From Paraburkholderia bryophila (GTDB lineage Bacteria > Pseudomonadota > Gammaproteobacteria > Burkholderiales > Burkholderiaceae): 64,000 nucleotides of DNA. A model generated the notes under the pieces. The model was not told the DNA's origin. It was given only the letters and a program-made list of their open reading frames with translations, and ran no database searches. Where the stretch lies: contig NZ_JACCAS010000002.1 of the NCBI RefSeq assembly GCF_013409255.1, forward strand, positions 3,214,001 to 3,278,000, in the 5' to 3' direction. Below, one piece after another: positions 1-9,803 of this stretch (positions within the stretch are counted from its first letter, which is position 1; every line of letters starts with the position of its first letter). A program made the position numbers and the translations under genes.

Positions 1-2
1 AA

Positions 3-533
3 GCATTGGCGGCGTTCGAGCAACTGTGGCAAGAGGGCCGCGAACTCAACCTCGTTATTGTCGGCAAATCGGGTTGGAAAACGGAGGCCCTTCAGCAACG
101 GCTATTGAATCACCCACTGAAGCAAACGCGAGTCGACTGGTTGCAAAACATCAGCGACGAGATGCTCAAGAATCTCTACGAGGCATGTAGCGGCGTGCTC
201 ATTGCGTCGGAAGGGGAAGGATTCGGCTTGCCCGTGATCGAGGCAGCGCACTATAAAAAACCTGTTCTTGCGCGCGATCTGCCTGTGTTTCGAGAGATCG
301 CCGGCGAGAAGATCACGTATTTCTCCGGTACGGACGCGGAGCACCTCGCACGCGCTGTGGTGGCGTGGCTCGAGGGGCCCTGCAGCGAGGAAAGACAACT
401 CGACACGTTGTCCGCGCCAAGTTGGCAAAGTGCTGCAAACGAATTGCTCACCTGTTTGGGGCTAATGCCAGCCAATCAAGTGCAGCCCGGCAGGTCGCAA
501 GCTCTGCCGCGTATCCAAAGCGAGACCGTATAA
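3..533 (+). CDS. GT4-family glycosyltransferase, 5' truncated
   Basis: This is the C-terminal half of a GT-B fold glycosyltransferase; the reading frame is open at the left window edge, so the start lies outside. Visible motifs are a VGKSGW nucleotide-binding strand and the donor-site E-x7-E motif within GEGFGLPVIEAA, typical of the GT4 family (glycosyl transferases group 1). About 176 residues are present against a usual 350-420. It lies 142 bp upstream of gmd on the same strand and belongs to the polysaccharide locus. By context it may use GDP-mannose or GDP-rhamnose as donor, but the donor cannot be read from the sequence. Confidence 0.85.
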   Translation, partial: ALAAFEQLWQEGRELNLVIVGKSGWKTEALQQRLLNHPLKQTRVDWLQNISDEMLKNLYEACSGVLIASEGEGFGLPVIEAAHYKKPVLARDLPVFREIAGEKITYFSGTDAEHLARAVVAWLEGPCSEERQLDTLSAPSWQSAANELLTCLGLMPANQVQPGRSQALPRIQSETV

Positions 534-675
534 GGTGTGCCTTTAACGATCATGTCGTGAACGCTGACATTGTGTGAGATGCGGCAAGGTACTGCACCTG
601 TGGAACCGGCATCGCTGTCGAGCAATTGCGGGCAGCCAGAACGCTTAAGATGTTTAACTGGACGAGGTTTTTATA

Positions 676-1710
676 ATGAAAAAAGCTGTTATTACCGGGA
701 TCACGGGGCAGGACGGGGCATATCTGGCCGAACTGTTGCTCAGCAAGGGGTACCAGGTATTCGGCACGTACCGCCGCACGGCCTCGGTCAATTTCTGGCG
801 CATCGAAGAACTCGGTATTGATAAGCACGAAAACTTGCATCTGGTCGAATATGACCTGACGGATCTGGGCGCGAGTATCAGGCTCCTGCAAACCACCGAA
901 GCAACCGAGGTCTACAACCTGGCCGCTCAAAGTTTCGTGGGTGTCTCGTTCGAGCAGCCGATCACGACCGCCGAGATCACCGGCGTGGGCCCGGTGAACC
1001 TGCTGGAAGCCATTCGCATCGTTAATCGGAAAATCCGCTTCTATCAGGCCAGCACGTCGGAGATGTTCGGCAAGGTACAGGCGATTCCGCAGATCGAGAG
1101 CACGCCGTTCTATCCGCGCAGTCCGTACGGTGTCGCCAAGCTTTACGCTCACTGGATGACCATCAACTACCGTGAAAGTTATGGCATTTTCGGTGTGAGC
1201 GGCATTCTGTTCAATCATGAATCGCCACTGCGCGGCCGCGAGTTTGTGACGCGAAAGATTACCGACAGTATGGCCAAGATCAAGTTGGGCAAGCTGAACG
1301 TTCTCGAGTTGGGTAACCTGGACGCTAAGCGCGACTGGGGCTACGCGAAGGAATACGTCGAGGGCATGTGGCGCATGTTGCAAGCCGACGAGCCGGGTGC
1401 TTATGTGCTGGCCACCAACCGCATGGAGACGGTACGGGATTTCGTTTCGATGGCGGCGAAAGCGGCAGGGTTCGACCTGGTTTGGGAAGGTAGCGGCGAA
1501 GCGGAGGTCGGTATCGATCGCGCGAGCCTTAAAACGTTGGTGCGGATTAATCCCAAGTTCTATCGTGCGTCTGAAGTCGAACTGCTGATCGGAAGCGCCG
1601 AGAAAGCAAAGCGCGAATTGGATTGGGAGCCGAAGACCACGCTCGAAGAACTGTGCCGGATGATGGTCGAGGCTGATATCCGCCGCAATGAGGCCGGATT
1701 CTCGTTCTAA
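676..1710 (+). CDS. gmd: GDP-mannose 4,6-dehydratase
   Basis: Gmd converts GDP-D-mannose to GDP-4-keto-6-deoxy-D-mannose in the cytoplasm. The 344-residue length is normal for the family. It begins with the Rossmann motif [15 protein letters not shown] and has the [12 protein letters not shown] segment, the catalytic Y-x3-K in [12 protein letters not shown], and the family motif [17 protein letters not shown]. The start ATG follows a GAGG-type ribosome site. ManC in this window supplies GDP-mannose, and the Rmd-like reductase at 5056-6009 could use the product, giving GDP-D-rhamnose. Very secure call. Confidence 0.96.
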   Translation: MKKAVITGITGQDGAYLAELLLSKGYQVFGTYRRTASVNFWRIEELGIDKHENLHLVEYDLTDLGASIRLLQTTEATEVYNLAAQSFVGVSFEQPITTAEITGVGPVNLLEAIRIVNRKIRFYQASTSEMFGKVQAIPQIESTPFYPRSPYGVAKLYAHWMTINYRESYGIFGVSGILFNHESPLRGREFVTRKITDSMAKIKLGKLNVLELGNLDAKRDWGYAKEYVEGMWRMLQADEPGAYVLATNRMETVRDFVSMAAKAAGFDLVWEGSGEAEVGIDRASLKTLVRINPKFYRASEVELLIGSAEKAKRELDWEPKTTLEELCRMMVEADIRRNEAGFSF

Positions 1711-1828
1711 AAAATAGAAATAGCGAGTGTTTCGCCCCAGCCCGGCCACTCTGTTGAGTTGGCCGATCATTCCCCTCATATCGGGAATGCTGGCGCGGCG
1801 AAGTCTATCCGCACCTGGGGCAAAAAAA

Positions 1829-2956
1829 GTGAAGCTGATCTTGTCGGTCGATGCGTTGGCGCCCGTGCTGACGGGTATCGGGCGTTATGCTTGGGAACTG
1901 GCGTCCCGTGTACCTGAGGTCGCTGGCGTGGAGAGCGTGCGAATGTTTCGCAACGGCCGCTGGATTGCGAACGCGGCCGACTTGTTGCTTCCTGCTCCGA
2001 CCGTCGGCAGGCCGCGTCCGCGGAAAACGTTGCGGTCGAAACTGAAGTTGCCGGGTTGGGCGCGCGAGTTGGAAATGAAACGCGCTTGCCGCAGGAGTGC
2101 TTTCCACGGACCGAATTACTTTCTCCCGCCCTACGCGGAACGTGGTGTGGTGACGGTTCACGATCTATCCGTGTTCAAGTTCCCGGAGACGCATCCGCCT
2201 GAACGAATCCGTCACTTCGAACGCGATTTCTTCCGGTCGGTCGAGCAGGCCACGCATCTCATTACCGATTCCGAGGCGACGCGCAACGAGCTCATCGTGT
2301 TTCTCGGATGCGCTTCCGATAAAGTCACCGCGGTTCCGCTAGGCGTTTCCAGGCAGTTCGCTCCGCATGATCACGACAAGGTCGCCGCATTTCTACGTCG
2401 ATATGATCTGGCGACCGGCGGGTATGCGCTGTGTGTGTCGACACTCGAGCCGCGCAAGAAGATTGAGAGTTTACTGCGCGCCTATCGCACGTTGCCCACT
2501 GCTGTGCGGGAAGCCTATCCTCTGATTCTGGTCGGCGGGTCCGGCTGGTTGAGCGAATCGCTACACCAACAGATTGAGCGCTTCACAAACGAAGGGTGGT
2601 TGCGATATCTAGGTTTCGTGCCGGAGGCGGACCTGCACTTGCTTTATGCGGGCGCCCGGGCGTTCCTGTATCCGTCGATCTACGAGGGGTTTGGGTTGCC
2701 GGTATTGGAGGCGATGGCTTCGGGCGTACCGGTAGTGACGTCCGATCGCACCTCGTTACCTGAAGTGACTCAGGGAGCTGCGCTGTTGATCGACCCGGAT
2801 AATATCGACGCTTTGGGTGAAGCGGTCGAAAAGGCGCTTTGCGATGAAATTTGGCGCAATCAAGCCAAAACGCGCGGCCTGACGGTTGCTCAACGCTATT
2901 CGTGGGAGCGTTGCATCGATGCAACCGTCGCGGTTTACCGGAACATTCCGAAGTAA
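1829..2956 (+). CDS. GT4-family glycosyltransferase
   Basis: This is a full-length retaining GT4 glycosyltransferase of about 375 residues. The GTG at 1829 is preferred as start because the protein then begins with KLILSVDALAPVLTGIGRYA, the usual N-terminal glycine-rich acceptor loop, and a GGGG sequence lies about 9 bases upstream. An in-frame GTG at 1727 would add 34 residues that look unlike the family. The donor half has STLEPRKK and the E-x7-E motif in YEGFGLPVLEAMASG. By sequence style it resembles mannosyl- or rhamnosyltransferases. It follows gmd closely and probably adds a GDP-sugar to the repeat unit or primer. Confidence 0.9.
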   Translation: MKLILSVDALAPVLTGIGRYAWELASRVPEVAGVESVRMFRNGRWIANAADLLLPAPTVGRPRPRKTLRSKLKLPGWARELEMKRACRRSAFHGPNYFLPPYAERGVVTVHDLSVFKFPETHPPERIRHFERDFFRSVEQATHLITDSEATRNELIVFLGCASDKVTAVPLGVSRQFAPHDHDKVAAFLRRYDLATGGYALCVSTLEPRKKIESLLRAYRTLPTAVREAYPLILVGGSGWLSESLHQQIERFTNEGWLRYLGFVPEADLHLLYAGARAFLYPSIYEGFGLPVLEAMASGVPVVTSDRTSLPEVTQGAALLIDPDNIDALGEAVEKALCDEIWRNQAKTRGLTVAQRYSWERCIDATVAVYRNIPK

Positions 2957-3020
2957 CCCGTGGTCAGTCCGCGTTGACTGACGAATGAATTGCTGCGCGC
3001 GGCACGGGTAACTGATCGAT

Positions 3021-3052
3021 CCGATGCGGCATGCTGTCAGCTGCCGCATCGG
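3021..3052. terminator. Strong hairpin between convergent genes
   Basis: A perfect 11-bp inverted repeat (CCGATGCGGCA / TGCCGCATCGG) with a 10-base loop lies in the 105-bp gap between the convergent glycosyltransferase (ends 2956) and the WcbI-GSCFA gene (ends 3062). The U-tract is poor on both strands (only CTTTAATT after the plus arm). It is terminator-like by position rather than a textbook intrinsic terminator. Confidence 0.5.
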
Positions 3053-3061
3053 AATCGGGCT

Positions 3062-5032
3062 TTAATTCAACGCGAAGTTGGTGATTGCTTCTTCGTCGCA
3101 GACAATTCCTGCGACGTTCTTGAGTAGCGAAGGTTGATGCGCGTTGGGCGACGCAGACGGCGGTGTGCTTTCGCTCGCTCCGAGGTAATGCGACATGAAG
3201 AGACGCATTACATGCGCAACGCCGTCGGTCGTCACCGAACGGAGATCTTCCTCGAAGTATTGGCCTCGCGTGTAGCTGCCGGTGATGATTTCGTAAGACG
3301 GGAAATACTCGACGTTTGGATACTTCGCGCGAATTTCATCCGCGGCAACTCGCAAAACCGATTTACTGTAGACGGTTGCGGACAGAACATGCCGATCCTC
3401 GTAGGTGGCGATCAACGGCACCGGAGAAACCGTCAGAATCACCTTGCAGGCTGGGTTGACTTCCTGCAGCAGCGCAATGAATTCCTCGACGTCCGCGATC
3501 ACTTCAGATACGGTGAAATTCACGAACTCGTAACGATCCGGTTCCATCGCGCCACCGGCCACGCCCGGAGCAAGCGGGAATACCGCGCCGTCGATCTTCG
3601 AGCGCCACCCCTCCGTCAACCCCAGCGTGAAAATGAATACATTCATTTCCCGAAGCATCCGTGCGACCGCTGCGAAATGGTCGCGTCTGGCGTTTTCCAG
3701 CGATTCGAGATCTGCGAATCCGTTCGGTTCGATTTGCGGTCTGAAAGGATCGACGAAGCGACCGTCTTTGCGAGTCCAATGCTGATCCACCGGACAGAAA
3801 CTTCCCGAGACCCGTTTGACCATCTGTACCAACTGCCGAACGGTATAGACATTCCCGTAGCGGGCGGAAAACACGCCGTAATTATGGTCGAACGCGGTTT
3901 GGTCATCGAGACCGGCGGGCGCTATTTCCGGGACAAAATAGTTGAATCCGTTTGCAGTTAGCGTCTTCGCGATGTGCTGTGCAAAGCAGCTTCCCGCGGT
4001 GGCGACTTTGTCTTCGCGCGTGATGGCGAAGCGCACTGGCGAAACGGGATCAACGTCTGCCATCGCCGGCTGTGCAACCGAGTTCTTCCAGAAATGGAAT
4101 GGCGCCAGCCCCCGGTAGGGGTTGGCAGAGTGCGCGTGTCCGGCAGGCGGATTTGCTGCGGTCGTCTCGGCGCCAGCGATGCGGCCGAGCGCGCGGTCCA
4201 TGTCGAGCAGAGAGATGTTCAGGGGTTCCAGCGATTCCCGCTCGAACGCGCGGTAACCCTCAACCGAAGCTTCGACAAATTGGCGGAGATTCAGGAAGCC
4301 ATGCGGATCGTGCTGCTTGAAGACGTAGTCGCCTTCGATACCAAGGGCCGACGCAATGTCCGGATAGATCGGCCAGATTGGCATGGCTCTAAGATCGTCA
4401 ATCAGGTAGCGAGCCGGATTCACATTGTAGATATCAATGCCAAGTTTCTTCAGCAATTCCGCGGCAACGTCGCTGATTACCCTGATTGTCGGGTGATTGA
4501 ACGAGTGCATGAAACACCCTTGACGTTCCCAGGACTCAAAAAGACTCTCGCCGGGCAGGCCAACATCGCGACACTCGTTCAGGAAATCTTCTTTTGCCTT
4601 TTCCCAAACGTTAAGGTACCCGAGCCTGGAAAATGTATCGACGTTGAACGACGCTACGATTTCATCAACGGACAGTCCGCGGGTGTATCCATGCAAAACC
4701 AGTGCGGAGCTATAGTGAGCCATCGGGCTGTAGACGGTTTCCATTTCCCCGCCAATCCGCTTGCCTCTCGTGTACGTGATGTCCGGATGAAAAGCCGCAA
4801 ATGCAAAACTCGGAAAGTAATGAACCTTGTGCTTATGCTCTTCGCCGATATGTTGCTCGATAAATTTCTGGGCAAGCACGAGGTCATAGTCGCGGAGGAT
4901 ATCGGCCAGATTGGCTGTGCCGTCCCACAAGCTGGTGACGATGAAGAAGTGAGGCTCCAGACTGCCATTCATTTCGCGTAGACATTTCGCGAGGCCTTCA
5001 CCCTGGCAGTTCGATACGATGGCAATTTTCAT
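3062..5032 (-). CDS. WcbI-GSCFA fusion, polysaccharide acyltransferase
   Basis: This 656-residue protein joins two families. Residues 1 to about 290 look like the WcbI polysaccharide biosynthesis domain, starting MKIAIVSNCQGEGLAKCLRE with a Cys-Gln-Gly motif. WcbI of B. pseudomallei binds CoA and is linked to O-acetylation of the capsule. From about residue 320 comes a GSCFA domain with its signature ATAGSCFAQHIAKTL, a family of SGNH-like fold linked to glycan modification. A short Ala/Pro/His-rich linker joins them. It is the last gene of the minus-strand operon, 23 bp after the Rmd-like gene. The inferred role is O-acyl decoration of the capsule in the cytoplasm; the acceptor sugar is unknown. 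Confidence 0.85.
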   Translation of the reverse strand: MKIAIVSNCQGEGLAKCLREMNGSLEPHFFIVTSLWDGTANLADILRDYDLVLAQKFIEQHIGEEHKHKVHYFPSFAFAAFHPDITYTRGKRIGGEMETVYSPMAHYSSALVLHGYTRGLSVDEIVASFNVDTFSRLGYLNVWEKAKEDFLNECRDVGLPGESLFESWERQGCFMHSFNHPTIRVISDVAAELLKKLGIDIYNVNPARYLIDDLRAMPIWPIYPDIASALGIEGDYVFKQHDPHGFLNLRQFVEASVEGYRAFERESLEPLNISLLDMDRALGRIAGAETTAANPPAGHAHSANPYRGLAPFHFWKNSVAQPAMADVDPVSPVRFAITREDKVATAGSCFAQHIAKTLTANGFNYFVPEIAPAGLDDQTAFDHNYGVFSARYGNVYTVRQLVQMVKRVSGSFCPVDQHWTRKDGRFVDPFRPQIEPNGFADLESLENARRDHFAAVARMLREMNVFIFTLGLTEGWRSKIDGAVFPLAPGVAGGAMEPDRYEFVNFTVSEVIADVEEFIALLQEVNPACKVILTVSPVPLIATYEDRHVLSATVYSKSVLRVAADEIRAKYPNVEYFPSYEIITGSYTRGQYFEEDLRSVTTDGVAHVMRLFMSHYLGASESTPPSASPNAHQPSLLKNVAGIVCDEEAITNFALN

Positions 5033-5055
5033 AGCGGCATTTCGTTTGCGGCAGG

Positions 5056-6009
5056 TTAGATGACAGCGGCGTTAGCCGGTGAGGCCAGGATTTTCTCACG
5101 CTTCGCCGCAAGTTCAAGCTTTTGCGATTCAATCGAGAGCATCTCGCCAAGCACCTCTTTGACTGGTCGCACGGGCATGCGGACGGGCACTAGTTGGTCG
5201 AGTAGCGCGGTGCTGCCGAGCAGGCGAAACACCTCGTTGGCGCGCATGAATTCTTTCGCTGCAATCGGCTCGATGTCGTGACCGCTGACTTCCGATATCG
5301 CGGCAAGCAACTGGCGTACGGAGATTCCCTTGCCGGAGCAGAGGTTCACCGTCGCGCCAATCGCGGCCGGCTGTTCTATCAGACGGCAGAGTATGTCGCA
5401 GCACGTGTCGACATCGATATAGTCGCGCACCGGATCCAGGTTGCCGAGACGGATTGTGGAAGCTCGCCGGGCAAAGTGATCCACCAGTTTCGGCGCAATG
5501 AAGCTACCGTTCTGACCCGCACCAATGATGTTGAACGGGCGCACAATCGTGATGTCCTGGCGCGCACCGAAGGTCGCCGCCACTCTTTCGCTGGCATATT
5601 TGCTGATGCCGTAATGGCTCACGGGCAGCGGGCGCAGCTCTTCAGTGAGAATTTCGTGAGGCTGATTGCCATACACGCCCGCTGTGCTGACGACGATAAC
5701 CCTACGTTTGCGGTTCAGTGCGTCCATTGCGCGGAACAGGTTCTCCGTGCCGACGACGTTGGTCCGATAGTAGTCGAGGGTCATGCCTAACGTGACGCTC
5801 GACAACGCAGCGAGATGCACAATCACGTCGGGATCGATGGTCTTTACGACAGCCGCGACATCTTCAGGTGAAGTCAAATCGCAGACAACATTCTCGCCGT
5901 CACATTTCTGCGTGGTCAGTCCAACCACCGTATGGCCGTCTTCTTCAAGGCGTGGCGCCAGATAACGTCCAATGAAGCCCGTGCTCCCAGTCACTAAAAT
6001 CAGTGCCAT
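5056..6009 (-). CDS. rmd: GDP-6-deoxy-D-mannose reductase-like SDR
   Basis: This is an extended short-chain dehydrogenase of 317 residues with TGSTGFIGRYLAPRL for NAD(P) binding and the catalytic pair Ser plus Y-x3-K in HYGISKYASE. The segments IVRPFNIIGAGQNGSFIAPKL and LGNLDPVRDYIDVDT resemble GDP-4-keto-6-deoxymannose reductases. The expected reaction is reduction of the Gmd product to GDP-D-rhamnose. Gmd (676-1710) and ManC (27388-28818) in this window support the pathway. It lies 10 bp after the double glycosyltransferase gene. A related reductase or epimerase making another 6-deoxyhexose is possible. Confidence 0.8.
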   Translation of the reverse strand: MALILVTGSTGFIGRYLAPRLEEDGHTVVGLTTQKCDGENVVCDLTSPEDVAAVVKTIDPDVIVHLAALSSVTLGMTLDYYRTNVVGTENLFRAMDALNRKRRVIVVSTAGVYGNQPHEILTEELRPLPVSHYGISKYASERVAATFGARQDITIVRPFNIIGAGQNGSFIAPKLVDHFARRASTIRLGNLDPVRDYIDVDTCCDILCRLIEQPAAIGATVNLCSGKGISVRQLLAAISEVSGHDIEPIAAKEFMRANEVFRLLGSTALLDQLVPVRMPVRPVKEVLGEMLSIESQKLELAAKREKILASPANAAVI

Positions 6010-6019
6010 TTCTTTTCCG

Positions 6020-9000
6020 TTAATTATTTGTTAGAACTCTCGCGGAGGCGGCGCCCGTACCCGACAGCTCCGTCTCGCTCGACACGCGTTTTGCTTCGTG
6101 CGCGGCGTAGAGTGCGTCGAGCAGCATGTGCGTTGAATTGAGCCAGGAGCGCGCTTTCCACTCGCGCCGGATACGTGTTTCTTTCTGTGCCACGGCCTTC
6201 GGATGGGTCACGTAGTAGCCGATCTTTTCCGCCCAGGCGAAGGTGTCGAGAGGATCGATATAGTCGACCAGATCGCGTCCGGTTTCGCGCAAAGGCTCGA
6301 CGTCGGACGTGAGGCAGAGTTTCCCGTAGCTGAGACTTTCCGGCAGCGTGAGGCTCCAGCCCTCATAGAAAGACGGCAGCAGCGTAAAGCGGCAGTGCCG
6401 GTACAGCACGTCGAGCTCTTCGTCGGTGGGGCTGATGATGAGAATACGGTTCTTGGTGCGCAAATCCGAATTCAGGATTGAGAGGAAGTCGTTGGACTTC
6501 CAGCCCTGTTTGCCGATGAAAAGCATTTGCGGAAGATCCGCGATTTCTCCACGGGTCAGTAGCGTCACGTATGCCTTGTACAGCGTTTCGTGATTCTTGC
6601 GCGGTTCCACTGTGCCGACCGTCATCACGAAATTCTTGCTCACGCCAAGGCGGGTGAGAATCTCTTCGTCGCTGGCGGTGCGAATCGCGCGCGATGCATC
6701 GATGTCTGAGCCGAACTCGATAAAATCGCTCGCCGGTGTTCGCCAGCCGTGCTGTTTCTGGATCGCAATGCCGTCTCGTTGCGCGGTGCGGCCGCCGTAC
6801 GCAATATGGTCGAACGTCTGCGATACGTATTCGACAAACGGCGCATAGCCGAGGCTCGTCTCAGCAGCGTGCAGGTGCGGCACCAGCATGGGTGTGAAGT
6901 CATAAATGAGTTGCGACACCAGGATCGCTTCGCCGGCGTCGCGAGAGCGCACGGCCGCCTTGATGCGATGCTGGTCGCCGCTCGTTACCCAATCGATGCC
7001 GGCGAAGAAAATGATCGTGTTGTCGGGGAACGACTCAATGATGTCAGGGTGCGTGTCAGGCGCGCCACCAGCGAACGGACTACGGAAGCCCGTGCGGTCA
7101 GCTTCGTGCTTGCCCCAAAAATCATGGAACATGCGGTACGAGGTGGAAAGGTCGGAGTCGTCGAATAGCCACAAAAGCAGGTCGCGACGAATTTCGAAAA
7201 CGCGACCGTGATCGTAGGCAAAGAAATGCGTGTTCGGCGCAATACGATCGAGGTAGCGCGCAAATGTCAGTTCAGCACGGATGATGCCGTTGACGCCGCC
7301 TTGCCAGTGAAGAAAGCTCAGCGATAAATCCATCCAGATTTCGGGTTTGCGTTTGGACGGTACCGCGGTTTTCGCGAATGCTTTCACGTGGTCGTAGACC
7401 ATCTGCGAAGTGGCTTGCCACGTCGTCACCGGCCATTCGCTGGCGATACGGCGTTCATATTGATTCAGCAGCGTCTTGTCGTTCGCGTACAGAAGAATCT
7501 TGTCCGCCCAGGTGCGCACGTCCCACGCCGGCGCATAGTCGATAAGATCCCGACCGATCTCGCGCAACGGCGGTGTATCGGTGGCGAGGCAGAACTTACC
7601 CTGGCTTAGACTTTCAGGTAGCGTCAGGCTCCAGCCTTCGTACAGGCTTGGAAGAACCGTGAAAGCACAATGCTTGTAGAGCGCCGCCAGTTGCGTATCG
7701 GTGGGCGAGAGACGAATGACCTTGCCGGTCAGGCGTGGGTCGCGGTTCAGCGAATCGACGAGGTCGTCGACCCGCCACATCGGCTTGCCGCAGATGACCA
7801 GTTGGGGTGTTCGTTCCCAGTCTGTCGCCAGCGCCATCAGATACGCTTTGTAAAGCGTATCGTGGTTTTTGCGCGGTTCGAGAGAGCCGACGGTAATGAT
7901 GAACTGTCCCGTGATTCCCATGTCAGCGAGCAGCTTCGGTTCGATCGTTTCTTCGGTCAATTTGACGATGTCGGAGCCAAACTTGATCGCCGCGCCAGGG
8001 GGCGTGGGCCATCCCATGCGAGTTTGCAATTCCAGCGTGTCGCGCTTGGCCGTTTCGCCGCCGAACAACGTGAAATCAGCGTGCTCGGAGATCCACTTGA
8101 TGTAGTTCTCGAATTTGCTTTGTCCTTCCTCGGCATAGAAATGACGTGTCTCGGGGCGCAGCAAAATGACGTCGTAGATCAGGTAGGTGATAAAAACCTT
8201 TGGAAACGCCGCTTTCAGTCGGGAGAAGTAGGCTTCCTTTCTGCTGTCCATCCACCCGACGCTGACGACCACGTCGCCCGGCCCATACGGATGAGTCAGT
8301 CGGCCGGACGCCGGCATGTTGACTTCGATGGTGCCTGCGTCGGTGTTGCCTTCCTGAGTGTCGCGCGGGTAACGGCCAAAAAAGCGCATGTAGGCATCGG
8401 CGACATTCCTGGCATTGAACAGCCATTGGAGTTCACTGTCCGGGATTTCGACGAAACCGTTCGCCAGTTGCATCGAGAAACGGACATTGGGATCGGCCTT
8501 CTTCAGGCCGCAAGCTATTTCCAGTTCCGCGCGGATAATGCCCACCACACCGCCAGTCCATTCGAACGAAGTGGTGAGGTCGAACCAGAATTGCGGACCG
8601 TTGCTTTTCGCCGGTGTTTTGATGGCGCGATGTTTCGTTGCCCGCACCATGGGTTTGGCCGCGGATTTCACCGTCTCCGGTTCGGGCGACGTCGGGCCTC
8701 CGGGGATCGTTGCCACGCCTCGCTGCGATGACTTGTCTTCCGCATCGTTTCTGAACATGCGTTTGACATATGTCAGCGTTGACAAAGCAAGACGGCCGCG
8801 GCGCGTGAGTTTGTCCAGTCCTTCCAGATGTGCGCCGTGAGCGACCGCCTCGGCTGACGAGCCGATATCGACCAGAACTCTCGCCTTGGAAATGCCCTTG
8901 ATCAATTGGTGCATATAGTGTTCGGCACCGTGGTCATCGGGTTCCCTGCCCAAAAGCGTGACATAGGCAACGCGGACAAAGTTTCTTCCATCCAGCGCGA

Positions 9001-9031
9001 GTAGTTGTTCGACGTTATTTGCGGCGGTCAT
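6020..9031 (-). CDS. DUF4214 protein with two tandem GT4 glycosyltransferase domains
   Basis: This 1003-residue protein has three parts. Residues 1-85 form a DUF4214 domain (FVRVAYVTLLGREPDDHGAE). Residues about 150-545 are a GT4 glycosyltransferase, and residues about 560-980 are a second one. The two modules are clear duplicates: each starts with a W/F-x-D-L-x-x-S-F segment followed by GIIRAEL, each has a V(G)-x-x-EPRKNH(D/E)TLYKAY donor-site stretch, and each has an E-x7-E motif in YEGWSLTLPESLS. Tandem GT4 enzymes often make alternating linkages of mannan or rhamnan O-antigens and capsules. It is likely a cytoplasmic polymerising transferase using GDP-D-rhamnose or GDP-mannose. Confidence 0.88.
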   Translation of the reverse strand: MTAANNVEQLLALDGRNFVRVAYVTLLGREPDDHGAEHYMHQLIKGISKARVLVDIGSSAEAVAHGAHLEGLDKLTRRGRLALSTLTYVKRMFRNDAEDKSSQRGVATIPGGPTSPEPETVKSAAKPMVRATKHRAIKTPAKSNGPQFWFDLTTSFEWTGGVVGIIRAELEIACGLKKADPNVRFSMQLANGFVEIPDSELQWLFNARNVADAYMRFFGRYPRDTQEGNTDAGTIEVNMPASGRLTHPYGPGDVVVSVGWMDSRKEAYFSRLKAAFPKVFITYLIYDVILLRPETRHFYAEEGQSKFENYIKWISEHADFTLFGGETAKRDTLELQTRMGWPTPPGAAIKFGSDIVKLTEETIEPKLLADMGITGQFIITVGSLEPRKNHDTLYKAYLMALATDWERTPQLVICGKPMWRVDDLVDSLNRDPRLTGKVIRLSPTDTQLAALYKHCAFTVLPSLYEGWSLTLPESLSQGKFCLATDTPPLREIGRDLIDYAPAWDVRTWADKILLYANDKTLLNQYERRIASEWPVTTWQATSQMVYDHVKAFAKTAVPSKRKPEIWMDLSLSFLHWQGGVNGIIRAELTFARYLDRIAPNTHFFAYDHGRVFEIRRDLLLWLFDDSDLSTSYRMFHDFWGKHEADRTGFRSPFAGGAPDTHPDIIESFPDNTIIFFAGIDWVTSGDQHRIKAAVRSRDAGEAILVSQLIYDFTPMLVPHLHAAETSLGYAPFVEYVSQTFDHIAYGGRTAQRDGIAIQKQHGWRTPASDFIEFGSDIDASRAIRTASDEEILTRLGVSKNFVMTVGTVEPRKNHETLYKAYVTLLTRGEIADLPQMLFIGKQGWKSNDFLSILNSDLRTKNRILIISPTDEELDVLYRHCRFTLLPSFYEGWSLTLPESLSYGKLCLTSDVEPLRETGRDLVDYIDPLDTFAWAEKIGYYVTHPKAVAQKETRIRREWKARSWLNSTHMLLDALYAAHEAKRVSSETELSGTGAASARVLTNN

Positions 9032-9269
9032 TTCTCTCTGCTCTACAATATTCTGACTGATGTTGAACTTTTTTCGCTTCTATTGCTGTGATTGCAGGAT
9101 GATCATTTCGCGAGTGCGAGGCGTGATCAAACAAGAAGCGTGCTGGTATTGGAGGCGGCTGGCACTCAATACACACCAGGGCGCCTTCGGCAGCTTCCAG
9201 CCGAAAGCGACCCGTGTGATATTTCGGATCATTGGGAATGAAGGGCGGCGTGAAGCTGCACGGCAGTGC

Positions 9270-9641
9270 TCAGTAATACGAGTCGTCCGAATCGAAACGG
9301 TGAAGGCCATATTCCACCTCGTAGTCGCTGCCAAGATTTGCGGCTACGCGCTGCGCCTCGTTTTCTTGAGCGTAGATGCCACCGAAATGCCAAGGTGTTT
9401 TTTTCACGACGGCGAAACCGAGCACGCCGCCAGTATCAGTGGCATTGGCTAATATTGGCCCGAAGCCGGGCGCAAACGTTGGTCCGGATGTTATGGACTG
9501 GCGCTGCTCGGTTTCATGTGATTGGAACTGGGCGGAACTTGCTTCGCTTGATTCCTGGGAGTCGTTCGATTCCATGCATGCTTCACGGAAAGCCGCATCA
9601 TCAAGACTATCGCACCGCTGTTTAGTCAAAATATTCCCCAA
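9270..9641 (-). CDS. Hypothetical small hydrophilic protein in capsule locus
   Basis: No family is recognised. The frame encodes 123 residues from a TTG at 9641, or 101 from an ATG at 9575; neither has a good ribosome site. The N-terminal half is Ser/Glu/Gln-rich and looks disordered. The C-terminal half (FGPILANATDTGGVLGF, then WHFGGIYAQENEAQRVA and an acidic end) looks like a real folded or conserved segment rather than a chance frame. It is on the same strand as its neighbours, between the KpsT-like gene and the double glycosyltransferase. No signal peptide or membrane segment is seen. Existence is moderately likely; function is unknown. Confidence 0.45.
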   Translation of the reverse strand: MGNILTKQRCDSLDDAAFREACMESNDSQESSEASSAQFQSHETEQRQSITSGPTFAPGFGPILANATDTGGVLGFAVVKKTPWHFGGIYAQENEAQRVAANLGSDYEVEYGLHRFDSDDSYY

Positions 9642-9803
9642 TTCAGCCTGGTCTTTCTTTAATCAGTGCCGTCTGGTTCGCGGCCTGGTATGACGTTGTT
9701 TTAAGATCTGACGAGCCTATGTTACCGGTTGTAAGATGGGCTCGCCGATTATAAGTGCAGGTGCATATTTTTTGCACACGCACAACTGCACGATGGGCAA
9801 CAG

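Noticed and set aside
9060..9452. Plus-strand frame in the gap downstream of the capsule KpsT gene
   Set aside because: It has no ribosome site or family resemblance, and the opposite-strand frame at 9270-9641 looks more protein-like.
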